Source: Chitinophaga eiseniae (GTDB lineage: Bacteria; Bacteroidota; Bacteroidia; Chitinophagales; Chitinophagaceae). Taken from it: a DNA stretch of 64,000 nucleotides. A program made the position numbers and the translations under genes. The DNA is taken from contig NZ_JABAHZ010000002.1 in NCBI RefSeq assembly GCF_012641265.1, positions 1,364,001 to 1,428,000 on the forward strand, in the 5' to 3' direction. Below the pieces are notes generated by a model, which had not been told where the DNA came from, did not search any database, and saw nothing but the letters and a program-made list of their open reading frames with translations. This document shows, piece after piece, positions 17,910-25,000 of this stretch. Position 1 is the stretch's first letter. Each line of letters begins with the position of its first letter.

Positions 17910-18794
17910 ATGTCCGGACAGCTTAAAGAAGTTCGTAACCGAATCAAATCTATTCAATCTGGTCAGCAGATCACCAAAGCCATGAAAATGGTAAGTGCTG
18001 CTAAATTAAGACGCGCCCAGGATGCGATCATGCTGATGCGCCCTTATGCTGTAAAGCTCCAGGAAATGTTGCAGAATATTGTTTCCAACAGCGAAGGCAA
18101 TATCAATACACCACTGGCGGCACAGCGCCCTGTTGAAAAAGTATTGATCGTGGTTATTACGTCTGACAGAGGTTTGTGCGGTGCTTTCAACTCTAACCTG
18201 ATCAAGACGGCTAAACGCGTGATCCGCGAAAAGTACGCAGAGCAGTTTGAGAAAGGCAATGTAGAATTGTTACCAATTGGTAAAAAAGGATACGAGCACT
18301 TTGTGCAAAACGGTTATAAAGTAAACGGCAAATTCTGGCAGATTTTCTCCAGCCTTACTTTCGATCACGTAAAAGAAGCTGCAGCCGTAGCCCTGAATGG
18401 CTTTACCAACGGTACTTACGATGCAGTGGAAATTGTGTACAGCGAATTTAAAAACGCCGCTACACAAGTATTTGTAACAGAACAGTTCCTGCCTATTGCT
18501 AAGGTGGAAAACCAGGATAAAAGCGGTTTGAAAGCCGACTTCATTTTCGAGCCTGAGAAAGAAACCCTGATTGCGGAACTGATGCCTAAAATTCTGAATA
18601 CCCAGTTCTTTAAAGCCATCCTGGATTCACATGCCTCTGAGCATGGCGCCCGTATGACTGCAATGGACAAGGCTACAGAAAACGCCAGCGAAATGCTGCG
18701 TTCCCTGAAAATCTCTTACAACCGCGCCCGTCAGGCAGCAATTACCACCGAGCTGACAGAAATCGTGAGCGGTGCTGCAGCATTGGCTGGATAA
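17910..18794 (+). CDS. atpG: F-type ATP synthase gamma subunit
   Basis: The rotor shaft of the F1Fo ATP synthase, 294 residues, full length. The N-terminus 'GQLKEVRNRIKSIQSGQQITKAMKMVSAAKLRRAQDAI' and the C-terminus 'RMTAMDKATENASEMLRSLKISYNRARQAAITTELTEIVSGAAAL' are the two coiled-coil helices that enter the alpha3beta3 ring. The middle 'VVITSDRGLCGAFNSNLIK' is diagnostic. No atpA, atpH or other synthase gene lies beside it: a PfpI gene is upstream and scpB downstream, and it has its own promoter and terminator. This separation from the usual atpBEFHAG order is notable. Confidence 0.97.
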   Translation: MSGQLKEVRNRIKSIQSGQQITKAMKMVSAAKLRRAQDAIMLMRPYAVKLQEMLQNIVSNSEGNINTPLAAQRPVEKVLIVVITSDRGLCGAFNSNLIKTAKRVIREKYAEQFEKGNVELLPIGKKGYEHFVQNGYKVNGKFWQIFSSLTFDHVKEAAAVALNGFTNGTYDAVEIVYSEFKNAATQVFVTEQFLPIAKVENQDKSGLKADFIFEPEKETLIAELMPKILNTQFFKAILDSHASEHGARMTAMDKATENASEMLRSLKISYNRARQAAITTELTEIVSGAAALAG

Positions 18795-18852
18795 GCAGTG
18801 TAAGACACTTTTTAACATTAAGTCAACAACTGAATTAATATTTTCAGATTAG

Positions 18853-18889
18853 GGTCAAAGACTGTATTTTCGGTCTTTGACCTTTTTTT
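18853..18889 (+). terminator. Intrinsic terminator of atpG
   Basis: A 10-bp perfect stem (18853-18862 with 18873-18882) followed by seven T. It lies 59 bases after the atpG stop. Confidence 0.92.
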
Positions 18890-18913
18890 ATAAAATCCAC
18901 CTCCTGTTAACGT

Positions 18914-20206
18914 ATGGAAATATCACAGATCATCCCGCACGTGGAAGCATTAATTTTTGCCGCCGACAGGCCCTTGCCTTTGCTGGAAATAGTGGATCTG
19001 CTCAACAATGCCTTGGCTTTCCTGGAAGACCGCACCAACCTGGATCAGGTAGAAGCCGCCATGGAGGCTATCCGGGAAAAATATAGCTCGGAGTTTTATG
19101 CGTTTGAAGTACGTAGCAGCGGTGGTGGTTATCAATTCCTTACCAAGAAAGAATATTATCAGACGGTAGCCCAGCTGAACGGCGATAAATTCCTCAAACG
19201 CCTGTCTACCGCAGCACTGGAAACCCTGGCTATTATTGCCTACCGCCAGCCTATTTCCAAAGGAGAAATTGAATACATCCGTGGGGTAAGCACCGATTAC
19301 TCTATCCAGAAACTCCTGGAAAAAGAACTGATCGTTATTACCGGCCGTAGCGAAGACCAACCAGGTAAACCCCTGCTGTACGCTGTGTCCCGCTCCTTCA
19401 TGGATTATTTTGGCCTCGCCTCTGTTGCCGATCTGCCTAAGCTGAAAGAACTGTTTGATGAAGAAATCGTGCAGCCCACCCTGATCAGCGATGAAACAGC
19501 CACCCTGGGCAGAGGGGAACATAGTCAACATAACACAGAAAGTATTCATTCCCTGATGGTATCGGAAGATGGAGAATTACTTGATCCCGACCACCAGCTC
19601 GATCATATTGCCGCTGCTCCACCTGAAGATGAAACTCCAGCCTCGGAAGATGAAGAAGTAGAACCAGATGATGAAATTGTGCCCCTCGATGATTTTATTG
19701 AAGAAGCCAACGAGGAACTGGAAAATAACGATGAAGAAACCGGTAGTGCAGAAATTACTGATATCCCCGCCCCCGAACCAGAAGCTGCACCCGATGAAGA
19801 AATAGCTGATGGGGAAAGTAATGAAGATCCGGATGGCATCATGGAAGATGCTATCTCTCATATGCCCGATACCACAGAAAACATACCTGCACAGGAAGAA
19901 AAAGTCGATAAAACGGAAGAAACAGACGAAACGCCGGAAGATGATGATGGATTGGAAGAATTCGACAACTCATTTGAAGAGCGGCTTTTCGGGGAAAAAT
20001 TATTGCAGGTAAATGGTCCCGATGCGAGTAACGAAGAGGAGGAAGAAGAGGAGGATGACGAGGACGAAGACGACGATGATGATGATTGGGATGATGAAGA
20101 TGAGGAGGACGATGATGATGAAGATGATGAGGAGGACGACAGTGATGAGGAAGATGACGACAACGACGATGATGAAAGTACAGATCCCGGCGACAGAAGA
20201 AAATAA
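18914..20206 (+). CDS. scpB: Segregation and condensation protein B with long acidic tail
   Basis: Residues 1 to about 195 are a complete ScpB, the winged-helix partner of the kleisin ScpA in the SMC condensin complex: 'HVEALIFAADRPLPLLEIVDLL', 'RLSTAALETLAIIAYRQPISKGEIEYIRGVSTDYSIQKLLEKELI' and 'GKPLLYAVSRSFMDYFGLASVADLPKL'. Usual ScpB proteins are about 180-200 residues. Here about 230 more residues follow, rich in Asp and Glu, ending in a 58-residue stretch (373-430) that is almost purely acidic. The tail is continuous in frame and encoded by a GAN-codon-rich tract. Its role is unknown; it is probably disordered. The gene is single and has a terminator at its end. Confidence 0.95.
   Translation: MEISQIIPHVEALIFAADRPLPLLEIVDLLNNALAFLEDRTNLDQVEAAMEAIREKYSSEFYAFEVRSSGGGYQFLTKKEYYQTVAQLNGDKFLKRLSTAALETLAIIAYRQPISKGEIEYIRGVSTDYSIQKLLEKELIVITGRSEDQPGKPLLYAVSRSFMDYFGLASVADLPKLKELFDEEIVQPTLISDETATLGRGEHSQHNTESIHSLMVSEDGELLDPDHQLDHIAAAPPEDETPASEDEEVEPDDEIVPLDDFIEEANEELENNDEETGSAEITDIPAPEPEAAPDEEIADGESNEDPDGIMEDAISHMPDTTENIPAQEEKVDKTEETDETPEDDDGLEEFDNSFEERLFGEKLLQVNGPDASNEEEEEEEDDEDEDDDDDDWDDEDEEDDDDEDDEEDDSDEEDDDNDDDESTDPGDRRK
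20033..20185 (+). repeat. GAN-codon low-complexity tract in scpB
   Basis: A stretch made almost only of GAA, GAG, GAC and GAT codons. Such a tract can slip during replication, so its length may vary between strains. The opposite strand reads as an open poly-Ser frame, which is only its shadow. Confidence 0.8.
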
Positions 20207-20219
20207 GTGTAAATCATAG

Positions 20220-20250
20220 CAACGGCCACACCACGGAGGTGTGGCCGTTG
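20220..20250. terminator. Hairpin between convergent scpB and PNP genes
   Basis: A 13-bp perfect GC-rich stem (20220-20232 with 20238-20250) with loop ACGGA, between two convergent stop codons. T runs are weak on both sides, so it may act as a barrier or RNA-stability hairpin as much as a classical terminator. Confidence 0.75.
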
Positions 20251-20264
20251 TGTTATAGCGAAGT

Positions 20265-21086
20265 TTATAACCCGGCAATCACCGTAGCAAAAATCTGGCT
20301 TAGCAGTTTATCTGCTTTACCGGCTACTGCGATAATTTCTTCAATAGAAACGGGGTGCAGGTTGTCTGGATCGCATTCATCTGTAACCACCGACACTGCG
20401 GCGCAAGGCAATTGCAGCTGGTTGGCTACTATTACCTCCGGCACCGTGCTCATTCCTACCAGGTCGGCGCCGATCATGCGTAAAAAGCGATATTCCGCCC
20501 TTGTTTCAAGGTTAGGTCCCATCACGGAAACGTATACCCCTTTTTTCAGGGTAGCGCCCTGTGAAGCGGCGGCAGTCTGTATCTGGGCGCCCAGTCCCGG
20601 ATGATAAGGACAGCTCATATCCGGGAAGCGGGGACCATATGCGGCGGCATTGAGGCCGCGGAGCGGGTTTTCCGGCTGCATATTGATATGGTCGTCCAGC
20701 AAAATAAGATCTCCTTTTTTAAAGACGGGATTCATGCCGCCGGCTGCATTGCTGAGCAACAGGTGCTGAACACCCAATGCTTTCATGACACGCACCGGGA
20801 AGGTGATTTGCTGCATCGTATAGCCTTCATAGTAATGAAAACGTCCCTGCATGGCAATAACGGGCGTATCGTTGATATGACCGAGTATCAGGTGTCCTTT
20901 ATGTGATTCTACCGTGGATTCCGGGAAATGCGGAATTTGCTGGTAGGGAATGGAATGTGCTATTTTGATATGATTTACCAGTTCACCCAGTCCTGTTCCC
21001 AGTACTACGCCCACGCGGGGTTGCTCAAAGGAAAAGGATTGCAGATAGGCAGTAGCTGCCGCTATTTGTTGCAGTAACAAGTCCAT
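20265..21086 (-). CDS. Purine nucleoside phosphorylase (trimeric type)
   Basis: The enzyme splits inosine and guanosine with phosphate into base and ribose-1-phosphate in purine salvage. The 273-residue protein shows the trimeric PNP pattern: 'GVVLGTGLGELV' (phosphate loop), 'GHLILGHINDTPVIAMQGRFHYYEGYTMQQITFPVRVM', 'LLLSNAAGGMNPVFKKGDLILLDDHIN', 'EYRFLRMIGADLVGMSTVPEVIVA' and 'VSVVTDECDP'. Length and motifs are complete. It lies 23 bases downstream of an SDR gene on the same strand and is probably cotranscribed with it, though no shared pathway is evident. Confidence 0.94.
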   Translation of the reverse strand: MDLLLQQIAAATAYLQSFSFEQPRVGVVLGTGLGELVNHIKIAHSIPYQQIPHFPESTVESHKGHLILGHINDTPVIAMQGRFHYYEGYTMQQITFPVRVMKALGVQHLLLSNAAGGMNPVFKKGDLILLDDHINMQPENPLRGLNAAAYGPRFPDMSCPYHPGLGAQIQTAAASQGATLKKGVYVSVMGPNLETRAEYRFLRMIGADLVGMSTVPEVIVANQLQLPCAAVSVVTDECDPDNLHPVSIEEIIAVAGKADKLLSQIFATVIAGL

Positions 21087-21109
21087 ACGTCATTAAAATT
21101 TGTTGCAAA

Positions 21110-21898
21110 TTAATTCCCTTTACGGGCAATCATGTAAAACAAGGGTGGAAAATATCTTTTGCACCAGAGCAGTATTCTTTCTTCGCGGGCAATGAGCACT
21201 ACTTTTTTCTTCCGGCGTATGGCGGTCAATATGCGCCGGGCGCATTGTTGCACAGAAATACCTTTGGCCGTAGTGGGATCCATTTTTCCATAAGGGCTGC
21301 CATCGGCGGTAATAGCGGAATAGGTAATGGGGGTGTGAATGCGTCCGGGGCAAATAATGGTGGTATATAATCCGGGGATAGGCTGTTCTGTTTGCAGGGT
21401 TTCGAAATACCCTTGCAGGGCGTGTTTGGCGGCGTTGTACCCCGAGCGCCAGGGATATCCCATCAATCCAGCCATACTGCTGATCACAATAATCTGTCCG
21501 CCGCCCTGTGCTTTGAAATGAGGCAACAAGGCTTGTGTGAGCATCACTGCGCCGAAGAAATTCACTTCCATTAATTGCCGGACGGCGGCCACGGAAGTAT
21601 CTATCAGCTTGGAGCGCTGAGTAACGCCGGCATTGTTCACCAGGATATCTATTTTCCCAAAAAAGGTGAGTGTGGTTTGGGCGCCGGCTATTACTTGGGC
21701 TTCGTCTGTTACATCCATCAGGAGGATTTCACAATGGGGCGTATATACCAGGCATTCGTTCCTTACCGCTTCCAGGGCGGCCTGGTTGCGGGCGGCGAGG
21801 ATAAGCCGGGCCTTTTCCCTGGCCAGCAGTAATGCCAGCTCGTGGCCTATACCCGAGCTGGCACCTGTGATCAGTATTACTTTATTGGTAAAATACAT
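21110..21898 (-). CDS. Short-chain dehydrogenase/reductase
   Basis: A 262-residue SDR-family NAD(P)-dependent oxidoreductase. It has the nucleotide loop 'TGASSGIG' (11-18), 'DILVNNAG' (84-91), catalytic Ser140/Ser141 in 'IVISSMAG', and the catalytic Tyr154-x3-Lys158 in 'GYNAAKHAL'. The form (an N-terminal hydrophobic strand and a basic, aromatic C-terminus 'KKVVLIAREERILLWCKRYFPPLFYMIARKG') resembles the DHRS7-like group, which is often membrane associated. The substrate is unknown. It starts 12 bases from the end of the DUF1080 gene, so the two are probably in one operon. Confidence 0.9.
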   Translation of the reverse strand: MYFTNKVILITGASSGIGHELALLLAREKARLILAARNQAALEAVRNECLVYTPHCEILLMDVTDEAQVIAGAQTTLTFFGKIDILVNNAGVTQRSKLIDTSVAAVRQLMEVNFFGAVMLTQALLPHFKAQGGGQIIVISSMAGLMGYPWRSGYNAAKHALQGYFETLQTEQPIPGLYTTIICPGRIHTPITYSAITADGSPYGKMDPTTAKGISVQQCARRILTAIRRKKKVVLIAREERILLWCKRYFPPLFYMIARKGN

Positions 21899-21909
21899 GT
21901 GAGCCGTTA

Positions 21910-22524
21910 TCAGGATTTCAACGGAACGATCTTAATGTTTTTCCATCTCACCTTAATACCACCACCAGAGTGGATCTGTAAGGCTATCTGTCCATTGGCG
22001 GCGCCAATTTTTTCATCTTTCAGGGTAATCATTTCATGACCATTGAGCCAGGTAGTCACATTATCGCCCTGTACCCTAACTTTCATGGTATTCCATTCGC
22101 CCATTTTCAGGTATTGTTCTTTTTCCTTGTCGGGTTGTATCAGCCATCCACGGCCATAAGATTCGTAGATACCGCCTGTATGTAAGCCGGGAGGGGCTAC
22201 TTCAGCCTGCCAGCCGGTAATTTTGGTGCCTTCCAGGGAGGAGTGGAAGAATACGCCGCTGTTGCCATTGGCCTCCTGTTTAAACTGTACGGTAAGCTCA
22301 AAATCTTTATATTGACCATCGGTACCCAGGTAGCCATATTCTTTATCAGGGCCGCTTTCACAGATGAGTTCTCCTTTTTCCACATACCATTTTTCAGTAC
22401 CATATATTTTCCATCCGTCCAGGTTTTTTCCGTTGAATAAAGACTGTGCTTTTTGCGCAGAGGCACTACCGGCGCCCAACAGGAGGGCGGCTCCCAGTAC
22501 GAATTTCAGGCAATTTTTTTTCAT
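21910..22524 (-). CDS. Secreted single-domain DUF1080 protein
   Basis: A 204-residue exported protein with one DUF1080 (3-keto-disaccharide hydrolase-like) domain. I chose the ATG at 22524, which gives MKKNCLKFVLGAALLLGAGSASAQ as a clear signal peptide; the frame stays open to 22602 but the extra residues run through the rny terminator. Family blocks are 'SLFNGKNLDGWKIYGTEKWYVEKGELICES', 'FELTVQFKQEANGNSGVFFHS' and 'IALQIHSGGGIKVRWKNIKIVPL'. It is a shorter relative of the protein at 10774-12141. A carbohydrate-related periplasmic function is likely; the substrate is unknown. Confidence 0.88.
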   Translation of the reverse strand: MKKNCLKFVLGAALLLGAGSASAQKAQSLFNGKNLDGWKIYGTEKWYVEKGELICESGPDKEYGYLGTDGQYKDFELTVQFKQEANGNSGVFFHSSLEGTKITGWQAEVAPPGLHTGGIYESYGRGWLIQPDKEKEQYLKMGEWNTMKVRVQGDNVTTWLNGHEMITLKDEKIGAANGQIALQIHSGGGIKVRWKNIKIVPLKS

Positions 22525-22564
22525 AACACTGTTTGAGTTTAGTGATTTAGAGGGTGAGGATGAT

Positions 22565-22598
22565 AAAAAAAGTCCCCCCCGCTGTAGCGGGGAGGACT
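22565..22598 (-). terminator. Intrinsic terminator of rny
   Basis: A 13-bp stem with one mismatch (22571-22583 with 22586-22598); on the minus strand six T follow. It lies 41 bases beyond the rny stop and just upstream of the DUF1080 start. Confidence 0.85.
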
Positions 22599-22638
22599 CC
22601 AATATAAGGTCAATTTCCTGTATTTCTATACCAGAAAA

Positions 22639-24204
22639 TTATCTTGCTATATTCACTGCCCTTTTTTCACGGATCACCGTTACTTTAATCTGCCCTGGAT
22701 ACTGCATTTCTGTCTGTATCTTATTAGCAATTTCGAACGATAAACGGTCGGCATCGCCATCGGATACTTTTTCACTTTCTACAATGATACGCAGTTCTCT
22801 ACCTGCCTGGATAGCATAAGCTTTTTCCACGCCATCGTGTGCGAGGGCCAGGTTTTCCAGGTCTTTGATACGTTGCAGGTAGCTCTGCATAATTTCCCGG
22901 CGTGCGCCCGGGCGTGCACCGCTGATGGCATCGCAGGCCTGAACGATCGGGGAAATCACGTATTGCATTTCCATTTCGTCGTGGTGGGCGCCGATAGCAT
23001 TTACCACAGCGGCATGTTCGCCATATTTTTCAGCGAGCTTGGCGCCGAGGAGGGCGTGGCTCAGTTCTGTTTCTTCGTCAGGCACTTTACCAATATCGTG
23101 CAGTAAGCCGGCACGTTTGGCCAGTTTCGGGTTTAAGCCCAGTTCTGCTGCCATTACGGCGCAGAGGTTAGCTGTTTCCTTAGAGTGCATGAGCAGGTTT
23201 TGTCCGTAGGAAGAGCGGAAACGCATCTTACCTACCAAACGTACCAGTTCTTTATGGAGGCCATGGATACCCAGTTCTATCACGGTTCTTTCACCGATAT
23301 CCATTACCTGTTCTTCCAGTTGTTTCTTGGTTTTTTCCACTACTTCCTCAATACGGGCAGGGTGAATACGTCCATCCTGTACGAGGCGTTGCAGGGACAA
23401 GCGCGCTATTTCGCGGCGGAGTGGGTCGAAAGACGACAGTACAATCGCTTCCGGGGTATCGTCTACGATCAGGTCAACACCGGTAGCCGCTTCGATGGCG
23501 CGGATGTTACGACCTTCACGGCCAATGATCTGGCCTTTGATTTCATCGCTTTCCAGGGTAAATACGGTGATGGTATTTTCGATGGTTTGCTCAGCAGCGG
23601 TACGCTGAATAGACTGTATAATGATTTTCTTGGCTTCCTTGTTGGCTTTCAGCTTGGCATCTTCAATGATTTCCTGGATATGGGACAGGGCCTGTGAACG
23701 GGCTTCTTCCTTCAGGCTTTCTACCAGCTGGTGTTTCGCCTCTTCTGCAGTTAAGCCGGCTACTTTTTCGAGGCGGCGGATATGCTCTTCCTGGTGTTTT
23801 TCGAGTTCGGTGCGCTTAATAGTTACCAGTTCCATCTGGCGGTTCAGGGTTTCCTTGATAGCGTCGTTCTCGTTGATTTGTTTCTGAACCTGCTCGTTTT
23901 TCTGGTTGAGTTGTAGTTCTTTCTGTTTGATACGATTTTCTGACTCGGCCAGTTTCTGGTTACGTTGCAGTACGTCCTTGTCGTACTCGCTCTTAAGTTG
24001 CAGGTATTTTTCTTTCGCTTCCAGTAAGCGATCTTTTTTCAGATTTTCGGCACTGACCTGTGCGTCTGCAATGATTTTTTTAGCCTGTTGCTCCGCTTCA
24101 TCTATTTTATGCTGCGTATTTTTGGCAAAAATCACCTTACCCAGCGCAATCCCAATGACCAATGCCACTACTGCAGTTATTGTCGTGATAAGTGTAACAT
24201 CCAT
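22639..24204 (-). CDS. rny: Ribonuclease Y
   Basis: A membrane-anchored endoribonuclease that starts mRNA decay. The 521-residue protein has an N-terminal transmembrane helix ('[22 protein letters not shown]', about 4-26), a long coiled coil (about 30-200), a KH RNA-binding domain with '[47 protein letters not shown]', and an HD metal-dependent phosphohydrolase domain with '[12 protein letters not shown]' and 'GAHHDE'. The C-terminal '[20 protein letters not shown]' is the usual RNase Y ending. It lies downstream of zapA with a 171-base gap and has its own structured leader and terminator. Confidence 0.97.
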   Translation of the reverse strand: MDVTLITTITAVVALVIGIALGKVIFAKNTQHKIDEAEQQAKKIIADAQVSAENLKKDRLLEAKEKYLQLKSEYDKDVLQRNQKLAESENRIKQKELQLNQKNEQVQKQINENDAIKETLNRQMELVTIKRTELEKHQEEHIRRLEKVAGLTAEEAKHQLVESLKEEARSQALSHIQEIIEDAKLKANKEAKKIIIQSIQRTAAEQTIENTITVFTLESDEIKGQIIGREGRNIRAIEAATGVDLIVDDTPEAIVLSSFDPLRREIARLSLQRLVQDGRIHPARIEEVVEKTKKQLEEQVMDIGERTVIELGIHGLHKELVRLVGKMRFRSSYGQNLLMHSKETANLCAVMAAELGLNPKLAKRAGLLHDIGKVPDEETELSHALLGAKLAEKYGEHAAVVNAIGAHHDEMEMQYVISPIVQACDAISGARPGARREIMQSYLQRIKDLENLALAHDGVEKAYAIQAGRELRIIVESEKVSDGDADRLSFEIANKIQTEMQYPGQIKVTVIREKRAVNIAR

Positions 24205-24375
24205 ATGAATTATTTATACTTGATTTATGTAGTATTCTCATACCCAACTTGCTGCTAAAACACAACAGGGGCGAGAACTGACCCGCGAAAATACAAAAAA
24301 ATAGCAGTTAAAGCGTCTTTGATACGTGATAATTAGCTAATTAGCTAATTCGTTGTAAAGCAATGGGTAACGTGG
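24205..24375 (-). promoter_or_regulatory. Structured rny leader and spacer
   Basis: The 171-base gap between zapA and rny. A TATTTTCG box on the minus strand (24286-24293) resembles the -7 element with one mismatch. The leader after it can pair AGTTCTC and CCC with GGG and GAGAAT across about 30 bases. It also holds the palindrome at 24331-24350. Any regulatory role is inference. Confidence 0.35.
24331..24350. repeat. 20-bp perfect palindrome AATTAGCTAATTAGCTAATT
   Basis: A period-8 repeat (AATTAGCT, two and a half copies) that is also a perfect palindrome, in the zapA-rny spacer. It is AT-rich with no T run, so it is a poor terminator. Confidence 0.7.
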
Positions 24376-24669
24376 TCATCCCAAGGCCTGGTTGATAATT
24401 TCTTCCAGCTTTTCCAGCTTCTCCTGTAAAAAAGGAGCCGTGCTTGCCTGGGCTTTACCGCCGCTGGTTACAGGGTGTGTAGCGTACATAATGAGGGCCA
24501 TAGCAATATAGTCCTGTAGGTCTTTTCCCGCATAGGACGTCTTAAAATCGACAATTTTCTCATTCACTTCTTTCATAATACGACGTACCTCTTCCTCCTC
24601 TTCCGGCTTTATTTTAATTCGGTAAGAGCGGTCGGATACGACAATGTTTATGGGAATGAGTGTTTCCAT
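24376..24669 (-). CDS. zapA: Cell division protein ZapA
   Basis: A 97-residue ZapA-family protein, which bundles FtsZ filaments at the division site. The N-terminal head 'IPINIVVSDRSYRIKIKPEEEEEVRRIMKEVNEKIVDFKTSYAGKDLQDYIAMALIMYA' is characteristic, followed by a short C-terminal helix for coiled-coil tetramer formation. It lies 13 bases downstream of a coiled-coil gene, which itself follows pheT closely, so the three are one transcription unit. Confidence 0.9.
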   Translation of the reverse strand: METLIPINIVVSDRSYRIKIKPEEEEEVRRIMKEVNEKIVDFKTSYAGKDLQDYIAMALIMYATHPVTSGGKAQASTAPFLQEKLEKLEEIINQALG

Positions 24670-24682
24670 GTATGATTTTTTA

Positions 24683-24991
24683 TCAGCTGTTCAGTAAAGC
24701 GATACAGCGGTCAATTTCTTTGATATAATCGTTGATCTTGCCCCGGATTTCCTTTCTGAAAGCGTCATCTTCGGCTGCTATGGTGGTACCTCCCTGGGCA
24801 GTAGACGCAATTTTCATCAGTTGCAGTCTTTCTTCCAGGCTTTGTAGCGACTGTTGCTGCTGTTGCAGCGCCTGTTGCTGTACGTGAACTTCTTCTTTCA
24901 GCAATACATTCTCCGCCTGCACCTGTTGCAGTTTCTTTACCAGCAGGTGCAGCTTCTCTTCTACGCGTTGAATGTATTGCTCCAGAACCAT
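24683..24991 (-). CDS. Small coiled-coil protein, ZapB-like
   Basis: A 102-residue protein that is almost entirely a coiled coil (about 5-60: 'VEEKLHLLVKKLQQVQAENVLLKEEV' followed by Gln-rich heptads). The C-terminal part 'FRKEIRGKINDYIKEIDRCIALLNS' is a separate helix. No enzymatic motif is visible. Its place directly before zapA, with a 13-base gap, and its shape suggest a division protein that works with ZapA in the manner of ZapB; that is an inference from context. Confidence 0.75.
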   Translation of the reverse strand: MVLEQYIQRVEEKLHLLVKKLQQVQAENVLLKEEVHVQQQALQQQQQSLQSLEERLQLMKIASTAQGGTTIAAEDDAFRKEIRGKINDYIKEIDRCIALLNS

Positions 24992-25000
24992 CCGTATTAC

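Noticed and set aside
19858..20229. Open frame on the minus strand coding a long poly-Ser protein
   Set aside because: It is the antisense of the GAN-codon acidic tail of scpB and has no independent gene features.
24205..24375. 6S RNA or another structured RNA between zapA and rny
   Set aside because: Some pairing is possible and 6S lies by zapA in E. coli, but I could not find the full closing stem and central bubble, so I left it as a leader.
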